Shown here: positions 14,032 through 16,068 of the stretch, one piece after another
Layout of the letters: the number at the start of each line of letters is the position of its first letter
Position numbering within the stretch: the stretch's first letter is position 1
DNA from: CAYZXU01 sp964482535
GTDB lineage: Bacteria; Desulfobacterota; Desulfobacteria; Desulfobacterales; BuS5
NCBI GenBank assembly: GCA_964482535.1
Contig: CAYZXU010000054.1
Coordinates: forward strand, 1 to 16,068
Length of the DNA: 16,068 bases
Reading direction: 5' to 3'
Notes under the pieces: generated by a model
The model's input: the letters and a program-made list of their open reading frames with translations, nothing else
Told to the model about the DNA's origin: nothing
The model's database searches: none
Position numbers and translations under genes: made by a program

Positions 14032-14541
14032 AAAACTTTCAACTCTTTTTCTCTTTTTCTGTACTTTGGGAAGTCTGAAACAAAAAAGCAGTTTATGTAC
14101 TCGTTAAACAGCTTATATCATTTTTTTTATCAATCTTCAATTGCCTGTTTACCAGGGAAAAGGTCATTAATGAAGGCTATAAGCCTTGAGTAATAGAATA
14201 TTTATTCTTTGGCCATATAGCGACCTCAAAAATAGCTTCTGATTATGTCTATAGTTCCAAAAGAAACAGATTGATGTTTTACATTAAAAAACGGTCAAAC
14301 AGCGTGGAATATCTTTCTATGTTTACAAATTATATCCAGCCCGTTATATAATTAATTGATGAGTAGAAAAGCCAATGGGACGGGGGGAGACTTGGGCTTA
14401 CTTGGACGATTGGAAAAAATATAGCGTTAATATGCAGATTTTTTTCTGTTTAATAACTTCGTTATCTGTAAAAAACAATCAGCACCCTGCCAGCATACTG
14501 CACCAACAAAAAATGACAACGATCAGAATAAAGGAAAATAG
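14032..14541. other. AT-rich intergenic region upstream of hsdM
   Basis: About 510 bases contain no supportable gene. Short frames here (for example 13984-14193, +) lack ribosome-binding sites and known motifs. A G-rich patch at about 14377-14410 (GGGACGGGGGGAGAC and following) stands out in otherwise AT-rich sequence and could be the edge of an old insertion. A small perfect hairpin, ATAAC-TTC-GTTAT, is present near 14453-14466. No clear promoter for hsdM was found. Confidence 0.4.
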
Positions 14542-16050
14542 ATGACTAAAGAGCTATAACGAGCAGAACTGCACCGTACTATTTGGCAAATAGCTAATGA
14601 TTTGCGTGGTAGTGTGGATGGCTGGGATTTTAAACAATATGTACTGGGTATGCTTTTTTACCGTTTTATTAGTGAAAACCTTAGCAGTTACATCAACACC
14701 AATGAACCAGAAGTAGATTTCGATTACGCTAAACTCTCTGATAAAGAGGCTGAATTTGGACGAGCGGATACTGTAAAAGAAAAGGGTTTTTATATCTTAC
14801 CCAGTGAGCTGTTTGGCAATGTGGTAAAAAAAGCTAAAAATGATGCCAACCTCAATGAAACCCTTGCCGCCATTTTTCGTGGCATTGAAAACTCTGCTAA
14901 AGGTACAGAGAGCGAGGATGACCTAAAAGGGCTATTTGATGACCTTGATGTAAACTCTAATAAGCTGGGCAGCACGGTAGAAAAACGCAACCGGCAACTC
15001 ACCAAGTTGCTTAATGCAATTAATTCTTTGCGTTTGGGTGATTATGCGAACAACAATATAGATGCCTTTGGCGATGCCTATGAGTACCTGATGCAGATGT
15101 ATGCCTCAAATGCCGGCAAGTCTGGCGGTGAGTACTACACTCCGCAAGAGGTGAGCGAACTATTGGCACAAATAACCACCGTGGGTAAAACCGAGGTAAA
15201 CAAGGTTTATGACCCTGCCTGTGGTTCCGGCTCTCTGCTGTTAAAATTTGCCAAGGTTCTGGGCAAAGAGAATGTACGCATCGGTTTTTATGGGCAGGAG
15301 ATCAACCTCACCACCTACAACCTCTGTCGTATCAACATGTTCTTGCACGATATCAACTACAACCATTTTGATATCGCTCATGGGGACACCCTTACCAACC
15401 CAAACCACTGGGACGATGAACCCTTTGATGCTATCGTCTCTAATCCGCCCTATTCGATTAAGTGGGAGGGTAAAAACAATCCTATTCTTATCAACGATCC
15501 GCGATTCTCACCCGCAGGCGTGCTGGCCCCTCCAAGCAAGGCAGATCTTGCCTTTACCATGCACATGCTCTCATGGCTTTCAACCATCGGCACAGCAGCC
15601 ATTGTTGAATTCCCCGGCGTGTTGTATCGTGGTGGTGCCGAGCAGAAAATCAGAAAATATCTGATAGACAACAACTATATTGATGCGGTTATCCAACTAC
15701 CGCCCGATCTCTTTTTTGGCACCACAATCGCTACCTGCATTATCATTTTAAAGAAAAGTAAAACAGATAATAAAACCCTGTTTATTGATGCCTCAGCCGA
15801 GTTTGTTCGTGGTGGTAATAAAAATAAGCTTAGTAAAGAAAATCGCGCCAGAATTTTAGAGGCATATACCCATCGTGAAGATGGCGAGTATTTTGCGCAA
15901 TTAGTCAGCAACCAGGCTATTGGTGAAAATGATTATAATATCGCCGTATCAAGCTATGTAGAGCAGGAAGATACCCGTGAAGTGGTCAATATAACGGAAC
16001 TCAACAAAGAGATAGTGTTTTGCCTCAGACGGAATTGGAGTTTTCCTTAA
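14542..16050 (+). CDS. hsdM: Type I restriction-modification methyltransferase subunit HsdM, damaged at both ends
   Basis: HsdM transfers methyl groups to adenine N6 as part of the HsdR/M/S complex. The helical N-terminal domain (WDFKQYVLGMLFYRF) is followed by the catalytic region: the YTPQEVSELL lead-in, the SAM-binding motif DPACGSGSLL, and the amino-MTase motif NPPYSIKWEG. All appear intact. The natural ATG at 14542 has AAGGA six bases upstream and gives MTKEL, but codon 6 is TAA (14557-14559), where relatives usually have Gln. After it the frame runs open to 16050. The only later start options are rare, such as TTG at 14602, costing 20 residues. The last residues, after LNKEI, read VFCLRRNWSFP and do not look like the family's C-terminal coiled helix. 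Base composition is richer in GC than its neighbours, which suggests transfer. It is probably a decaying gene; hsdS and hsdR would lie beyond the window. Confidence 0.8.
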
Positions 16051-16068
16051 AACATGTTAGTTGAAATA

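Noticed and set aside
14453..14466. ATAACTTCGTTAT as a loxP-like or recombinase site
   Set aside because: It resembles half of loxP only superficially; there is no second arm or spacer and no recombinase in the window, so it is treated as a chance hairpin.

Overview
The window reads as a piece of chromosome from an anaerobic, AT-rich, Gram-negative deltaproteobacterium, most likely a sulfate reducer of the Desulfobacterales type. The pointers are an AhbB-like siroheme decarboxylase (the alternative haem route of sulfate reducers and archaea), a glutaredoxin-like gene that must decode UGA as selenocysteine, an LptD outer-membrane gene, and the block HU - holB - ricT (PSP1) - metG. The taxonomic placement is inference; no rRNA is present.

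Layout, left to right: the first codons of a minus-strand exported or membrane protein (1-37); a promoter region; an MscS-family mechanosensitive channel (+); a ketopantoate reductase (+), which overlaps by four bases at its stop codon with a convergent minus-strand pair, a B12-binding radical SAM protein and an AhbB-like protein upstream of it. Divergent from that pair is a 75-residue gene, 4567-4794, that ordinary ORF calling misses. It is glutaredoxin-like with two in-frame TGA codons, one in the N-terminal active site and one three codons before the TAA stop. Each TGA is followed at the correct distance by a bacterial SECIS-like hairpin. A LOG-family nucleotide-binding protein follows it, then a 76-bp inverted pair of GTAG-headed hairpins (REPIN-like).

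From 5676 to 12840 the minus strand carries two operons. One is HU - holB - ricT - metG (DNA-binding protein, clamp-loader subunit, PSP1/RicT Fe-S protein, methionyl-tRNA synthetase), tightly packed with a promoter before HU. The other is lptD followed closely by a NusG paralogue. Divergent from lptD is a Nudix hydrolase of the ADP-ribose pyrophosphatase type, which converges on a SLOG/TIGR00725-like gene broken by an in-frame TAG at codon 32.

The right end, after about 500 bp of AT-rich non-coding DNA, is a type I methyltransferase gene (hsdM). Its composition is visibly more GC-rich than its neighbours. It has a TAA at codon 6, and its C-terminal sequence departs from the family near 16014, so it looks like a horizontally acquired and decaying restriction-modification locus. 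The window's most interesting element is the two-selenocysteine gene. Its family appears to be known to curators, but a double-Sec member with both SECIS hairpins in place is worth verifying.
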